A DNA stretch of 36,162 nt, from assembly GCF_025403375.1 (NCBI RefSeq), contig NZ_JAMPTM010000036.1, positions 1 through 36,162 of the forward strand, given 5' to 3'. Under the pieces are notes generated by a model, which made no database searches, was not told the DNA's origin, and saw only the letters and a list, made by a program, of their open reading frames with translations. Both the position numbers and the translations under genes were made by a program. The stretch's first letter is position 1, and each line of letters starts with the position of its first letter. Of this stretch, positions 27,205 to 34,682 are shown one piece after another. The stretch is from Frankia gtarii (lineage in GTDB: Bacteria; Actinomycetota; Actinomycetes; Frankiales; Frankiaceae).

Positions 27205-28005
27205 ATGACGCCGACCCTCTACCCGCCGGCCCGACTACGGCCGGTGCGGAACACCTCCGGCCTGATGATCCAGCCGACTCGCGGACTCATCGCGCACGTC
27301 CAGGTCGGCACCGGATCGTTGTTCGGCTGGTTCGACAACACTGCCAGCCAGGTCAGCTCCCATCTGTGGCTGTCCAGAAACGGCGACTTCGAGCAGTATG
27401 TTCCGTTCGATCGGCGGGCCTGGGCACAGGCGGCCGGGAATCCGTACTGGATCTCCTGCGAATGCGAGGGGTACGAGACCGAGGACTACACACCGGTACA
27501 AATCACCAGGCTGGCCGAGCTGTTCAACTGGGGTATGCGGGAGTTCGGTTGGAAAGGGGAGATCGCCGACTCGCCGAACGGATATGGCCTCGGCACCCAC
27601 CGGATGGGCGGGCAGGCATGGGGCGGGCATAGCTGCCCCGGCGACCGCCGGGCGGCGCGGCGCCCCGACATCCTGGCGCTCGCCGTCGGCAGCGACCATG
27701 GCGCGGCGTCCGATCCCCGCGACCGTTACACCGGCCGGCCGACGCTGCGCGAGGGCGACCATGGCGCGGACGTGGTGGCGCTCCAGAACGCGCTGAACAT
27801 CATCTTCGGCCACGAGGCGCCGACCGGTGATCCCAACCGCATCGATCCGGACGGCGGGTACGGGCTGCGCACCACCGCACGGGTCGCCTCGCTGCAGCGC
27901 TATGCGTCACCGTGGTTCGGCCGCATCCCCGACGACGGCGTCTGTGGGCCGAACACCTGGCGCAAGATCGGCTACATCCTGACCGGGATGAACCGCGCAG
28001 TCTGA
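27205..28005 (+). CDS. Zinc N-acetylmuramoyl-L-alanine amidase with peptidoglycan-binding domain
   Basis: The 266-residue product joins an amidase_2/PGRP-type catalytic domain (about 1-160) to a peptidoglycan-binding domain (about 175-266, LREGDHGADVVALQNAL and GVCGPNTWRKIG). Likely zinc ligands are His31 (IAHVQVG), His132 (GTHRMGG) and Cys144 (HSCPGD), the T7-lysozyme pattern. It would cut the muramyl-Ala bond in cell walls. There is no signal peptide or membrane segment, unlike most housekeeping amidases, and the layout resembles actinophage endolysins. No other phage gene is adjacent. The ATG at 27205 has GGAGG ten bases upstream; an in-frame GTG at 27181 lies before that site. It converges on glycerate kinase. 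Confidence 0.85.
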   Translation: MTPTLYPPARLRPVRNTSGLMIQPTRGLIAHVQVGTGSLFGWFDNTASQVSSHLWLSRNGDFEQYVPFDRRAWAQAAGNPYWISCECEGYETEDYTPVQITRLAELFNWGMREFGWKGEIADSPNGYGLGTHRMGGQAWGGHSCPGDRRAARRPDILALAVGSDHGAASDPRDRYTGRPTLREGDHGADVVALQNALNIIFGHEAPTGDPNRIDPDGGYGLRTTARVASLQRYASPWFGRIPDDGVCGPNTWRKIGYILTGMNRAV

Positions 28006-28078
28006 ACCCGTCCCGTCCCGTCCCCGGCCGGACGGCCGGACCAGCGCATCCCGCTGCGGCGTCAGCCGGCCCCGGAAC

Positions 28079-29236
28079 TCAGCCGCCCCCGGCGGGACCG
28101 CCGGCCGGGGGCGCCGTGGCCAGGTCGGCGAGCTCCGCGCCGGCCGCGCGCAGCCAGCGCAGCGGCTCGGCCATCGCGGCCTGCACACCCCCCGCCAGCC
28201 GAGCCAGGGCGACCTCGGCGACCGCACCCTCCGGCCGGGGGGCATCCACCTGGCCCGCCGCCAGGAGCACGGGCACATCCGCCGCCCGGGCCAGGGCCAA
28301 CACCCCGCCGACCACCTTGCCCGCCAGGGATGTCCGGTCGAAGCGGCCCTCGCCGGTCACCGCCCAGCCGGCCCCGGCGAGCGCGGCGGGAAGCCCGGCC
28401 GCCTCGGTGATCGTCTGGACGCCCGGCGCCAGGTCGGCGCCCCAGGCCGCGGAAAGGCCGTAGGCGGTACCGCCCGCCGCGCCCGCGCCCGGGGCCGTCG
28501 GATCACCGCCGAGCAGCTCGGCCAGCCGGCGCAGCCCGGCCGCCAGCCGGTCGACGTCGGCGGGACCCGCACCCTTCTGCGGACCGAACACGGCAGCGGC
28601 GCCCGCGGGGCCCAGCAGGGGGGCGTCGACGTCAACGAGGCAGCGCACCCCCCCGGGGGGCGGCGGCTGCAGCCCCGACAGGTCCACCCGGGCGAGCCCC
28701 GTCAGGGCACCACCGCCCGGTGGCAGCTGCCCCCCACGTGCATCGAGGAAACGGGCTCCCAGGGCGACGAGGGCACCGGTGCCGCCGTCGGTCGAGGCCG
28801 AACCGCCCAGGGCGACCAGGATCCGCGTCGCACCGCCGGCCAGGGCGGCCCCCAGGACCTCACCGAGGCCGATGGTCTGAGCCCGCAGGGCGTCCGGGGC
28901 CAGCATCAACGGCAGGCCGCTCGCCCGCGCGAGTTCGACCACGGCGACGCCCCCCGGCAGCGCCAGCCATTCGGCGTCGTGACGGCGCCCGTCCGGGCCG
29001 GTCGCGCGCACCGGATGGCGGACCGATTCGGGCACGGCGGCGGCGAAGACGTCCAGGGTGCCCTCGCCGCCGTCGGCGATCGGCAGCGTCACGATCTCGT
29101 CGTGGGGTCGCCGCGAGCGCCAGCCGTCTCCGAGTGCCGCGGCGACCTCCGTCGCGGTCGCCGAGCCCTTGAACGAGTCGGGCGCGATGACCACCCGCCG
29201 CGGCCGGTCATCCGCCGCCGGGCCGCTTCCAGACAC
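28079..29236 (-). CDS. Glycerate kinase (GlxK/GarK family)
   Basis: The 385-residue product phosphorylates D-glycerate, usually to 2-phosphoglycerate in this family, feeding glyoxylate or glycerate carbon into glycolysis. It shows the family start RRVVIAPDSFKGSATATEVA, PIADGGEGTLDVF, ALGGSASTDGGTGAL, FGPQKGAGPADV and GEGRFDRTSLAGKVVGGV, so the fold is complete. The C-terminus has a Gly/Pro-rich tail. The start is a GTG at 29236 with only weak upstream complementarity. It lies 32 bases downstream of adenosine deaminase on the same strand and is probably co-transcribed with it. The two enzymes have no obvious shared pathway. Confidence 0.92.
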   Translation of the reverse strand: MSGSGPAADDRPRRVVIAPDSFKGSATATEVAAALGDGWRSRRPHDEIVTLPIADGGEGTLDVFAAAVPESVRHPVRATGPDGRRHDAEWLALPGGVAVVELARASGLPLMLAPDALRAQTIGLGEVLGAALAGGATRILVALGGSASTDGGTGALVALGARFLDARGGQLPPGGGALTGLARVDLSGLQPPPPGGVRCLVDVDAPLLGPAGAAAVFGPQKGAGPADVDRLAAGLRRLAELLGGDPTAPGAGAAGGTAYGLSAAWGADLAPGVQTITEAAGLPAALAGAGWAVTGEGRFDRTSLAGKVVGGVLALARAADVPVLLAAGQVDAPRPEGAVAEVALARLAGGVQAAMAEPLRWLRAAGAELADLATAPPAGGPAGGG

Positions 29237-29268
29237 CGGGCGTACCAGGGCGTCCGCGTGCGCCCGGC

Positions 29269-30297
29269 TCAGCCCGCGGCCGGAGCGGTCAGCGGGGCCG
29301 GGGCAGTCAGCGGGGCCGGCGTCGCGAGCCAGGCGTCGATGCCGGCCAGGGCCGCCGTCCGCACCGGCTCCGGGGCCGCGCCGGCGAGCACCGAGCTACG
29401 CGCGCAGGCCGCCAGGTCTTCGTCGGACAGGCCGAGCTCACGCCGGCACAGCTCGTACTCCTCCAGACAGGTGGGGCCGAACAACAGTGGATCATCCGCG
29501 TTGATGGAGCAGCGCACCCCGGCGCGCAGCAGCGCCGGCAGCGGGTGCGCGGCCATCGACGGCACCACCGACAGCAACAGGTTGGAGGTGGGACAGACGT
29601 CCAGGCAGGTGGCACGGTCGAGCAGCTCGTCGACGAGTGCCGGGTCCTCGATCGCCCGGATGCCGTGCTGCAGGCGGTCGGCGCCCAAGGCCTCGATGGC
29701 GCCACGCACCGACTCCGGGCCGTCGAGCTCGCCGGCGTGCGGGGTGGACAGCAGGCCGCCCTCTCGAGCGAGCCGGAACGCCGCCGCGAACGGCTCCGGC
29801 GGCCAGCCGTTCTCGTCGTTGTGCAGCCCGAGGCCGACGACTCCCCGGTCGACGTGGGCAAGGGCCATGCGGGCCACCTCCACCGCCTGCTCGGGGGAGT
29901 CGTAGACGCGGTCCACCGCGGCCATCCAGCGAACCGTCACCCCGTACCGGGCGCCTGCCTGCTCCGATCGGGCCAGCACGGTCTCCCAGGCGGCCTCGGC
30001 GCTGCCGAACACGCCCAGGTGGGCGTACGGCCAGAAGCTGGGCTCGAGGTAGACGATGCCCTCGTCCGCCGCGTCGCTGACCATCTCGTCGATCAGCCGC
30101 TCGAAGTCCGCCGGCCGACGGAAGACCGGCAGGATCCCGCCGATCACGTCGCTGAAGCCGGCGAATTCGGTGAATCCGCTGGTACGAGGGGTCGGGATGC
30201 CCGCGGAGGCGGCGAGATCGGCGAGCGTCGCCGGCCGCATCCCCAGCTCGAAGTGCAGGTGCAGATGCCCCTTGGGCAGGGAACGGAGGTCCCGCAT
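29269..30297 (-). CDS. add: Adenosine deaminase family protein
   Basis: The 342-residue product deaminates adenosine or deoxyadenosine to inosine, in purine salvage, with a catalytic zinc. Visible residues are the metal motif GHLHLHFE (His13, His15), LSTPHAGE (His187, Glu190), His211 in LQHGIRAI, and Asp268-Asp269 in INADDP. CPTSNLLL is also typical. The first motif reads PKGHLHLHF instead of PKAELHLHL, a variant known in some actinobacterial members, so a related substrate remains possible. The ATG at 30297 has AGGAGG and AAGGA upstream; an in-frame start at 30321 lies before the first. It may lead an operon with glycerate kinase. A perfect hairpin lies about 190 bases upstream. AhcY, encoded nearby, makes its substrate. 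Confidence 0.88.
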   Translation of the reverse strand: MRDLRSLPKGHLHLHFELGMRPATLADLAASAGIPTPRTSGFTEFAGFSDVIGGILPVFRRPADFERLIDEMVSDAADEGIVYLEPSFWPYAHLGVFGSAEAAWETVLARSEQAGARYGVTVRWMAAVDRVYDSPEQAVEVARMALAHVDRGVVGLGLHNDENGWPPEPFAAAFRLAREGGLLSTPHAGELDGPESVRGAIEALGADRLQHGIRAIEDPALVDELLDRATCLDVCPTSNLLLSVVPSMAAHPLPALLRAGVRCSINADDPLLFGPTCLEEYELCRRELGLSDEDLAACARSSVLAGAAPEPVRTAALAGIDAWLATPAPLTAPAPLTAPAAG

Positions 30298-30490
30298 CGA
30301 CGTCCTTCCTCCTCGCGGCACGGCCGGATGCGCCGCCCCGACGTTCGGACTATCACACGCCGTCGGGGGCGGTGGATCGAAACTTATGCCGGCCCCGCGG
30401 AACCATGTCCGGCGGGCGAAAGGTTGTTACCTACCCGTCACCTCCCAGCGGGCGGGGGTGCGGGGAACGATGCCAGGCGGCCTGGAAGCA

Positions 30491-30539
30491 AACGAGCAGT
30501 GCGGCCGGTCCAGCAAGAGGACCGGCCGCACTGCTCGTT
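30491..30539 (-). terminator. Perfect 21-bp stem terminator after the SRPBCC gene
   Basis: Bases 30491-30511 (starting AACGAGCAG) are exactly complementary to 30519-30539 (ending CTGCTCGTT), with a seven-base loop agcaaga. It begins 20 bases after the stop of the minus-strand SRPBCC gene. Downstream on that strand comes a short T-containing stretch (GTTTGCTTCC), so it fits an intrinsic terminator. Confidence 0.85.
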
Positions 30540-30558
30540 GTTCACCGCTGCGCGGTGG

Positions 30559-31257
30559 TCACCAACCGCCGGCGGGGCTTCCCGGAGTCCGGTCCTGGGC
30601 GCCCGAGCCCCGGCCACCGGCCGCACCACCCGATCCGGGGGTGTACGGCGCGCCGCCGCTGCCGGGAGCGCCCGAGGAACCACCCGAGCCGGGGAAGCCC
30701 GAGGCGCCCGGAGCGCCGCCGGAGGCGTCGTCCGGCGCCCGGCCCTCGCGGTAGCCGCCCGCGCTGCCGGCAGGCCCGGTGGCGTCGGGCCCGGTGGCGT
30801 CGGGCCGGGGCACCTCGCCGCGCCAGGAGCCGGTCTCGGTCTCGCGGTGCTCGATGAACGACTTGAACCGCTTGAGGTCGGCCTTGACCCGCCGGTCGTC
30901 CAGACCGACGGCGGCACCCGCCTTCTCGGCGAGTCCCTCGGGCTTCCAGTCCATCTGGACCGTCACCCGGGTCTCGTCGTCCGCAAGCCGGTGGAAGGTC
31001 ACCACGCCGGCGTGGGTGGTGCCTTCGGTGCTCTTCCACGCCACCCGCTCGTCAGGCAGCTGCTCGGTGATTGTGGCGTCGAACTCGCGCTCCTGCCCAC
31101 CAACCTTGATTTTCCAGTGGGTGTGGGTGTTGTCGAGCTGCGCGATGGACTCGACACCGTCCATGAAGTTCGGGAAGGACTCAAACTGGGTCCACTGGTT
31201 GTAAGCGGTGCGAATCGGAACGTGGACTTCGATCGATTCCTGTACCGTGCTCGCCAT
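30559..31257 (-). CDS. SRPBCC (START/cyclase-dehydrase) family protein with Gly-rich tail
   Basis: Residues 1-145 form a SRPBCC ligand-binding fold of the kind named polyketide cyclase/dehydrase. Typical signals are TVQESIEVHVPIRTAYNQW, FESFPNFMDGVESI, VAWKSTEGTTHAGVVTFHR and LKRFKSFIEHR. Such proteins hold a hydrophobic ligand; many actinobacterial copies have no known role. After residue 150 comes a Gly/Ser/Pro/Ala-rich tail of about 80 residues with PDATG and GSGG repeats, probably disordered. No signal peptide is seen. The ATG at 31257 has GGGAGG just upstream. A perfect 21-bp hairpin follows the gene. No polyketide genes lie nearby, so a role in antibiotic synthesis is not supported. Confidence 0.85.
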   Translation of the reverse strand: MASTVQESIEVHVPIRTAYNQWTQFESFPNFMDGVESIAQLDNTHTHWKIKVGGQEREFDATITEQLPDERVAWKSTEGTTHAGVVTFHRLADDETRVTVQMDWKPEGLAEKAGAAVGLDDRRVKADLKRFKSFIEHRETETGSWRGEVPRPDATGPDATGPAGSAGGYREGRAPDDASGGAPGASGFPGSGGSSGAPGSGGAPYTPGSGGAAGGRGSGAQDRTPGSPAGGW

Positions 31258-31370
31258 GTTGCCTCCCGGCTGACGTCGGTGTCGGATGCAACGCTCATCC
31301 CCAGCCCGCAGCCACTAACACACGGCCGGGCAGGACATCGGGGACGGAGCATCGCGGCGCGGGGGCCAGC

Positions 31371-32170
31371 TCAGCCCAGCGGTCGCGGCGTGGCCCGCGC
31401 CGCCGCGCGGCGGGCCGCGGCCATCGCCACGGCGGCCTCGGTAAAGCCCCGGATGACCGGGTGCGGGTGGCTGGCGTCCGAGCCGAGCTCCGGCTGGAAC
31501 AGCGTCGCCAGAAAGAAGGGGTGGCCGGGCAGTTCGAGGATGCGGACGTCGCCGGACTCGTCCACCCCGCTGAACCGCAGGCCGTGGACGAGCAGCAGGC
31601 CGACGTGGTCCGGATTGATCCCGTAGGAGCAGTAGTGGAGCAGTAGTAACGCTCGACTGTGCGGTCCGCGCCGATGACCCGTTCGGCGAGGGAGTCGCGG
31701 GTGATCCGGACGGCACCCTCGTGACCGTTCAGGGCACACGCGATCGGCACGATCAGCGGGTGGGGCGCGTCGGGGTCGACCTCGGCGTGCGCGGCGTGCG
31801 CGAAGCCGCACACCGAGCGGGCGAACTCCAACACGACGTGCTGCAGACCACCGCAGGTCCCGAGGAAGGGGATGCCCCGCTCCCGTGCCGCGCGCACCGC
31901 CGCGAGCGCGCCGGCCTCGCTGGCGTACGGGCTGCCCGGCACCAGCCAGATGCCGTCGAAGCCGTCGAATGCCCCCGCGGCCGCCACCTCGCTGGTCGGG
32001 ATCCAGTAGGCGTCCACCGGCAGTCCGTCCCGCCGGCGCAACGCATCCAGCAGGTCGGGGATACGGCCGTGGGCGACGATCTCGGCGCTGCGGTCGCCGA
32101 CGAGCGCCACCCGTGCGACAGCAGCGAACGGCGCGGCGGGTGCGGACGGCACGCCGAGCGAGCGGCTCAC
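31371..32170 (-). pseudogene. CTP synthase C-terminal-region-related protein, frameshifted by an 11-bp duplication
   Basis: The intact form is a class I glutamine-amidotransferase-like protein related to the C-terminal half of CTP synthase. The N-terminal part reads VARVALVGDRSAEIVAHGRI, FDGIWLVPGSPY, then GIPFLGTCGGLQHVVLEFAR, up to VERYYCS. The rest, YGINPDHVGLLLVHGLRFSG, VRILELPGHPFFLATLFQPE and HPHPVIRGF, lies in another frame. The switch point coincides with an exact 11-bp tandem duplication at 31626-31647; removing one copy restores one continuous protein. The nucleophile Cys in GTCGGLQH is kept. The homologous Cys-Ser-Tyr-Gly position is, to my knowledge, selenocysteine in some relatives. 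Start near the GTG at 32170 (weak GGTGG) is uncertain. As the sequence stands, the gene is broken. Confidence 0.8.
31626..31647. repeat. 11-bp tandem duplication that breaks the reading frame
   Basis: GGAGCAGTAGT occurs twice in direct succession, at 31626-31636 and 31637-31647. An 11-base gain shifts the frame of the overlying minus-strand gene. Perfect identity of both copies shows it is recent, or is an assembly or sequencing artefact. Confidence 0.95.
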
Positions 32171-32750
32171 GGTCGCCACCCACGCGCTGGCCGCCGACCG
32201 CCTCGCCCAGGTCCTCGCCGACGTCCTGGCCGCCTCCGGTGACCCCTTGCGACTACCCGAGGTGGGGCCCATTCGAGCGGTCGGAATCGCCGCGAATCCG
32301 GTCGCCGTGATCCTCCCCCGTGGGCATCCGCTCGCCCGGCGCACCGGGCTGCGGCTGGCCGACCTCGTCGATGCCCGGTGGATCGACGCGCCGGAGATCG
32401 CGAACTCGGTGGCCGATCTTCGGGTCGTGACGGGTGAGCTGCGATTCCGGTCGCAGCTGCGCTACGACGGCGCAGACGTCGCGGGCCTGCTGGCGCTGAT
32501 CGCCGCCGGTCACGGCCTCGGGTTGCTTCCTCGTTCCCTGCTCGCACCTGGCCCCCTGCTCGCACCGGCCGGCGGCGGCGACCGCCACCACGATCGGCAT
32601 GACGGCGACCGCGACGGCTCAGGTGCTTTCCGGGCGGATCCGGGCGGCGTCCCGCTCGTCGGGCCCGCCCCGGAGTTGCGAACCGAGTTGCTCCGGACCG
32701 GCCGGCCGGGACCTGCGGCGCTGGCGCTGACCCGGGCGCTCGGCGGGTGA
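32158..32750 (+). pseudogene. LysR-type regulator remnant without DNA-binding domain
   Basis: From about 32158 the frame encodes part of a LysR effector domain. ERLTVATHALAADRLAQVL resembles its first strand and helix. LPEVGPIRAVGIAANPVAV, then ILPRGHPLARRTGLRLADL, DLVDARWI and LLALIAAGHGLGLLPRSLL match the later part. The N-terminal helix-turn-helix and some 35-40 residues inside the effector domain are missing. There is no good start: only a TTG at 32247 begins the conserved part. A His/Asp-rich insertion lies near residue 115 of that piece. The left edge runs directly into the opposite-strand CTP-synthase-like pseudogene, so the missing part was probably lost in a deletion that joined the two. 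Functional DNA binding is excluded. Confidence 0.65.
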
Positions 32751-32868
32751 CGGCTGGGCCCGAACCAACCCGAGTCCGCCGCTGGTACTGCGCGCCGGGC
32801 CGACCGGGGGGTAGGCTGGAGGTGTTGCTTGTTTCTCGGTGCGTGACCTAACGCTAGAGAACGGCACG

Positions 32869-32897
32869 ACCAGACCACGGATCGGTCGGGGTCTGGT
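32869..32897 (+). promoter_or_regulatory. Stem-loop in the cold-shock gene leader
   Basis: ACCAGACC at 32869-32876 pairs perfectly with GGTCTGGT at 32890-32897 across a 13-base loop, 54 bases before the cold-shock start. Upstream, TTGCTT at 32825 and TAACGC at 32849 could be -35 and -10 elements with an 18-base spacer, which would put the hairpin in the mRNA leader. Cold-shock mRNAs are known for structured leaders. Confidence 0.35.
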
Positions 32898-32951
32898 GCG
32901 AGGCCGGTACGCGAAGGACGCCTACCGGGAGCGCGGCAAGGAGAAAGTATC

Positions 32952-33155
32952 GTGGCGCAGGGTACCGTCAAGTGGTTCAACGCGGAGAAGGGCTTCGGAT
33001 TCATCTCCGTCGACGGTGGCGGCCCGGACGTGTTCGTCCACTACTCCTCGATCGTGGCGGACGGCTACAAGTCCCTGGATGAGGGCCAGAGCGTCCAGTT
33101 CGAGATCGTGCAGGGCCAGAAGGGGCCGCAGGCGGACAACGTGACTCCCGCCTAA
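32952..33155 (+). CDS. Cold-shock protein (CspA family)
   Basis: The 67-residue product is one cold-shock domain, an OB-fold that binds single-stranded RNA or DNA and melts RNA structure in the cytosol. Both RNA-binding motifs are present: KGFGFI (RNP1) and VFVHYS (RNP2), after the family start [11 protein letters not shown]. The length equals other actinobacterial CspA proteins. The GTG at 32952 is fixed by AAGGAG eight bases upstream. The long leader contains a small stem-loop, and a perfect 16-bp hairpin ends the transcript, so it is a single-gene unit. It could be cold-induced or constitutive; the sequence does not decide. Confidence 0.96.
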   Translation: MAQGTVKWFNAEKGFGFISVDGGGPDVFVHYSSIVADGYKSLDEGQSVQFEIVQGQKGPQADNVTPA

Positions 33156-33180
33156 GGTCGCACCACCCCCAAGCTTTGCG

Positions 33181-33217
33181 TTCGGCGCGTGGCTCCTCAT
33201 CGGAGCCACGCGCCGAA
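33181..33217 (+). terminator. Perfect 16-bp terminator hairpin after the cold-shock gene
   Basis: TTCGGCGCGTGGCTCC (33181-33196) pairs exactly with GGAGCCACGCGCCGAA (33202-33217) around a five-base loop, 26 bases after the cold-shock stop. No T-run follows. The 228 bases from here to the response regulator hold no gene that I can support. Confidence 0.85.
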
Positions 33218-33445
33218 ACCGCGTTGAGGGCCCGGCGGCGCGCGATCGTACTGCGCCGGTGTCCTCCTTGACCTCGTGCTACTCGACCGACGCCGGCGAT
33301 GCTGGCTCTGGCCGCAGAACGAGGCGCCCGCGACCGACTGGTCGAGGCGGACGCGGCGATTCCTGGCTGGCCATCAAGCCGAAGCGGGGCCGCTTTCGCG
33401 GCCGCCCGTTCGCCCTCGCCCTGGTGTGGCGCCGGGAACCCGCGC

Positions 33446-33892
33446 TCAGCGGCGGGGCAGGCGGACGACCGTAATGAAGAAGTCGTCGATGAAACGCACG
33501 TCGTCGACGAACCGATCGAAATCGACCGCCTTCGTCACGTAGGCGTTGGCGTACAGGTTGTAGCTGCGCAGAATGTCCTCGGCCGCGTCCGACGTCGTGA
33601 GCACCACGACGGGGATGCGGCGCAGTTCCTCGTCATCCTTGATCTCCGCCAGCACCTCGATGCCGTTGCGGCGTGGGAGGTTGAGGTCCAGCAGGATCAG
33701 GTCGGCGGCGGGAGCGTCGGTGAACGGCTCTTCGCGCCGCAGGAAGGCCATGGCCTCGATGCCATCGTTCACGACGTGCAGCTGGCCGCTGATCCGATCA
33801 TCGGCGAACGCCTCGCGGGTCATGAGGACGTCCCCCGGATCATCCTCCACCAGCAGTACGTCGAACGAGTCGACGGGCAGACCCGACGTCAT
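33446..33892 (-). CDS. Single-domain response regulator (CheY/Rcp1-like)
   Basis: The 148-residue product is a lone receiver domain. The acidic pocket is Asp17-Asp18 (LLVEDDPGD), the phospho-accepting Asp is residue 69 (LILLDLNLPRRNG), Thr99-Thr100 lie in VVLTTSD, and Lys121 in YVTKAVDFDRF. The loop DPGDVLMTREAF and the RRNGIEVLAEIK stretch are typical of Rcp1-type regulators that pair with phytochrome or other sensor kinases. With no output domain it must signal through protein contacts. No kinase gene is adjacent. The ATG at 33892 has GAGG six bases upstream. Upstream open frame to 34270 lacks support. It is divergent from the haemoglobin gene. Confidence 0.9.
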   Translation of the reverse strand: MTSGLPVDSFDVLLVEDDPGDVLMTREAFADDRISGQLHVVNDGIEAMAFLRREEPFTDAPAADLILLDLNLPRRNGIEVLAEIKDDEELRRIPVVVLTTSDAAEDILRSYNLYANAYVTKAVDFDRFVDDVRFIDDFFITVVRLPRR

Positions 33893-34100
33893 CTGGCACC
33901 TCAGGATTTGTGGCCGACGCGAAGCGCGGTCGGCCGGGTGAGAAAGTGGGAACACCGCCGGCCGGAAGTCCGCACACGGACCCCGCATTGAAGCCTTTCT
34001 GACGGTACGCCAACTGCCTGGACCTGTCGCCCCCCACATCCGTAGTGGCACCGGCACCGCCCGCGCACCGCGGACGCAGGTGTGGTGATAGTCATATTCG

Positions 34101-34120
34101 AATGCCCCGATCGGGGTATT
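34101..34120. promoter_or_regulatory. 20-bp palindrome upstream of the truncated haemoglobin gene
   Basis: AATGCCCCGATCGGGGTATT pairs with itself in nine of ten positions, the only exception being a G-T pair. It lies 62 bases before the haemoglobin ATG and 208 bases from the response-regulator start, in a divergent intergenic region. Its symmetry and location suggest an operator. I do not recognise the cognate family. Confidence 0.5.
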
Positions 34121-34181
34121 GGGTTCTGGACGGTCGACACGGGGTGGCGCCTGCTCCATCCGAAGGGACGTAGTCTCGGGT

Positions 34182-34682
34182 ATGCGGGCACAGCCGAATG
34201 CCGTCGGGCGGCCGGACATCGGCGAGCGGGCGGACATCAGTGAGCGGGCGGACATCGTGGCGCTCGTCACGGAGTTCTACCGGCGGGCCTTCACCGATCC
34301 GCGGCTCGGCCCCATCTTCGTCGACGTCGCACAGCTCGACCTTCCCGCGCACCTGCCGGTGATCTGCGACTTCTGGCAGGCAGTGATCTTTCGGGCCGGG
34401 ACCTACCGGCGCAACGCCTTCGGGGTGCACGCCGAGCTGCATGCCCGCGTCCGGCTCACGCCCGAGCTGTTCGCCCGCTGGCTGGAACTGTGGATCGCGA
34501 CCGTCGACGACCTGCACAGCGGTCCGCATGCGGATCGCGCCAAGCTTCAGGCGCACCGGATCGCCGACTCGATGAGCCGCCGTCTCGCCGATGTCCCGAC
34601 CGCGACCGCGGAGGCCACCCCCGCCAGTTCCGGCGCCGTCACGGCCTCCGGCCGGCGTCGTAGGCCGTCCGAGCCCGACTGA
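34182..34682 (+). CDS. Group III truncated haemoglobin
   Basis: Residues 20-130 match group III (trHbP) truncated haemoglobins, small haem proteins of unsettled role that may handle oxygen or nitric oxide. Visible markers are VTEFYRRAFTDPRLGPIF with Tyr33 at the B10 position, LPAHLPVICDFWQAVIF with His57 as the E7-like distal residue, and HAELHARVRLTPELFARW with His87 as likely proximal haem ligand. LHSGPHADRAKLQAHRIADS closes the domain. The N-terminus has an 18-bp repeat encoding GERADI and SERADI, and the last 30 residues are a low-complexity tail. The start at 34182 lacks a strong ribosome site; an in-frame GTG at 34119 is possible. The 3' end overlaps the convergent HxlR gene by 44 bp. 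Confidence 0.87.
   Translation: MRAQPNAVGRPDIGERADISERADIVALVTEFYRRAFTDPRLGPIFVDVAQLDLPAHLPVICDFWQAVIFRAGTYRRNAFGVHAELHARVRLTPELFARWLELWIATVDDLHSGPHADRAKLQAHRIADSMSRRLADVPTATAEATPASSGAVTASGRRRRPSEPD

Noticed and set aside
30559-31257. Polyketide biosynthesis role for the SRPBCC protein
   Set aside because: No polyketide synthase or tailoring gene is nearby, and the fold is used for many unrelated ligands.
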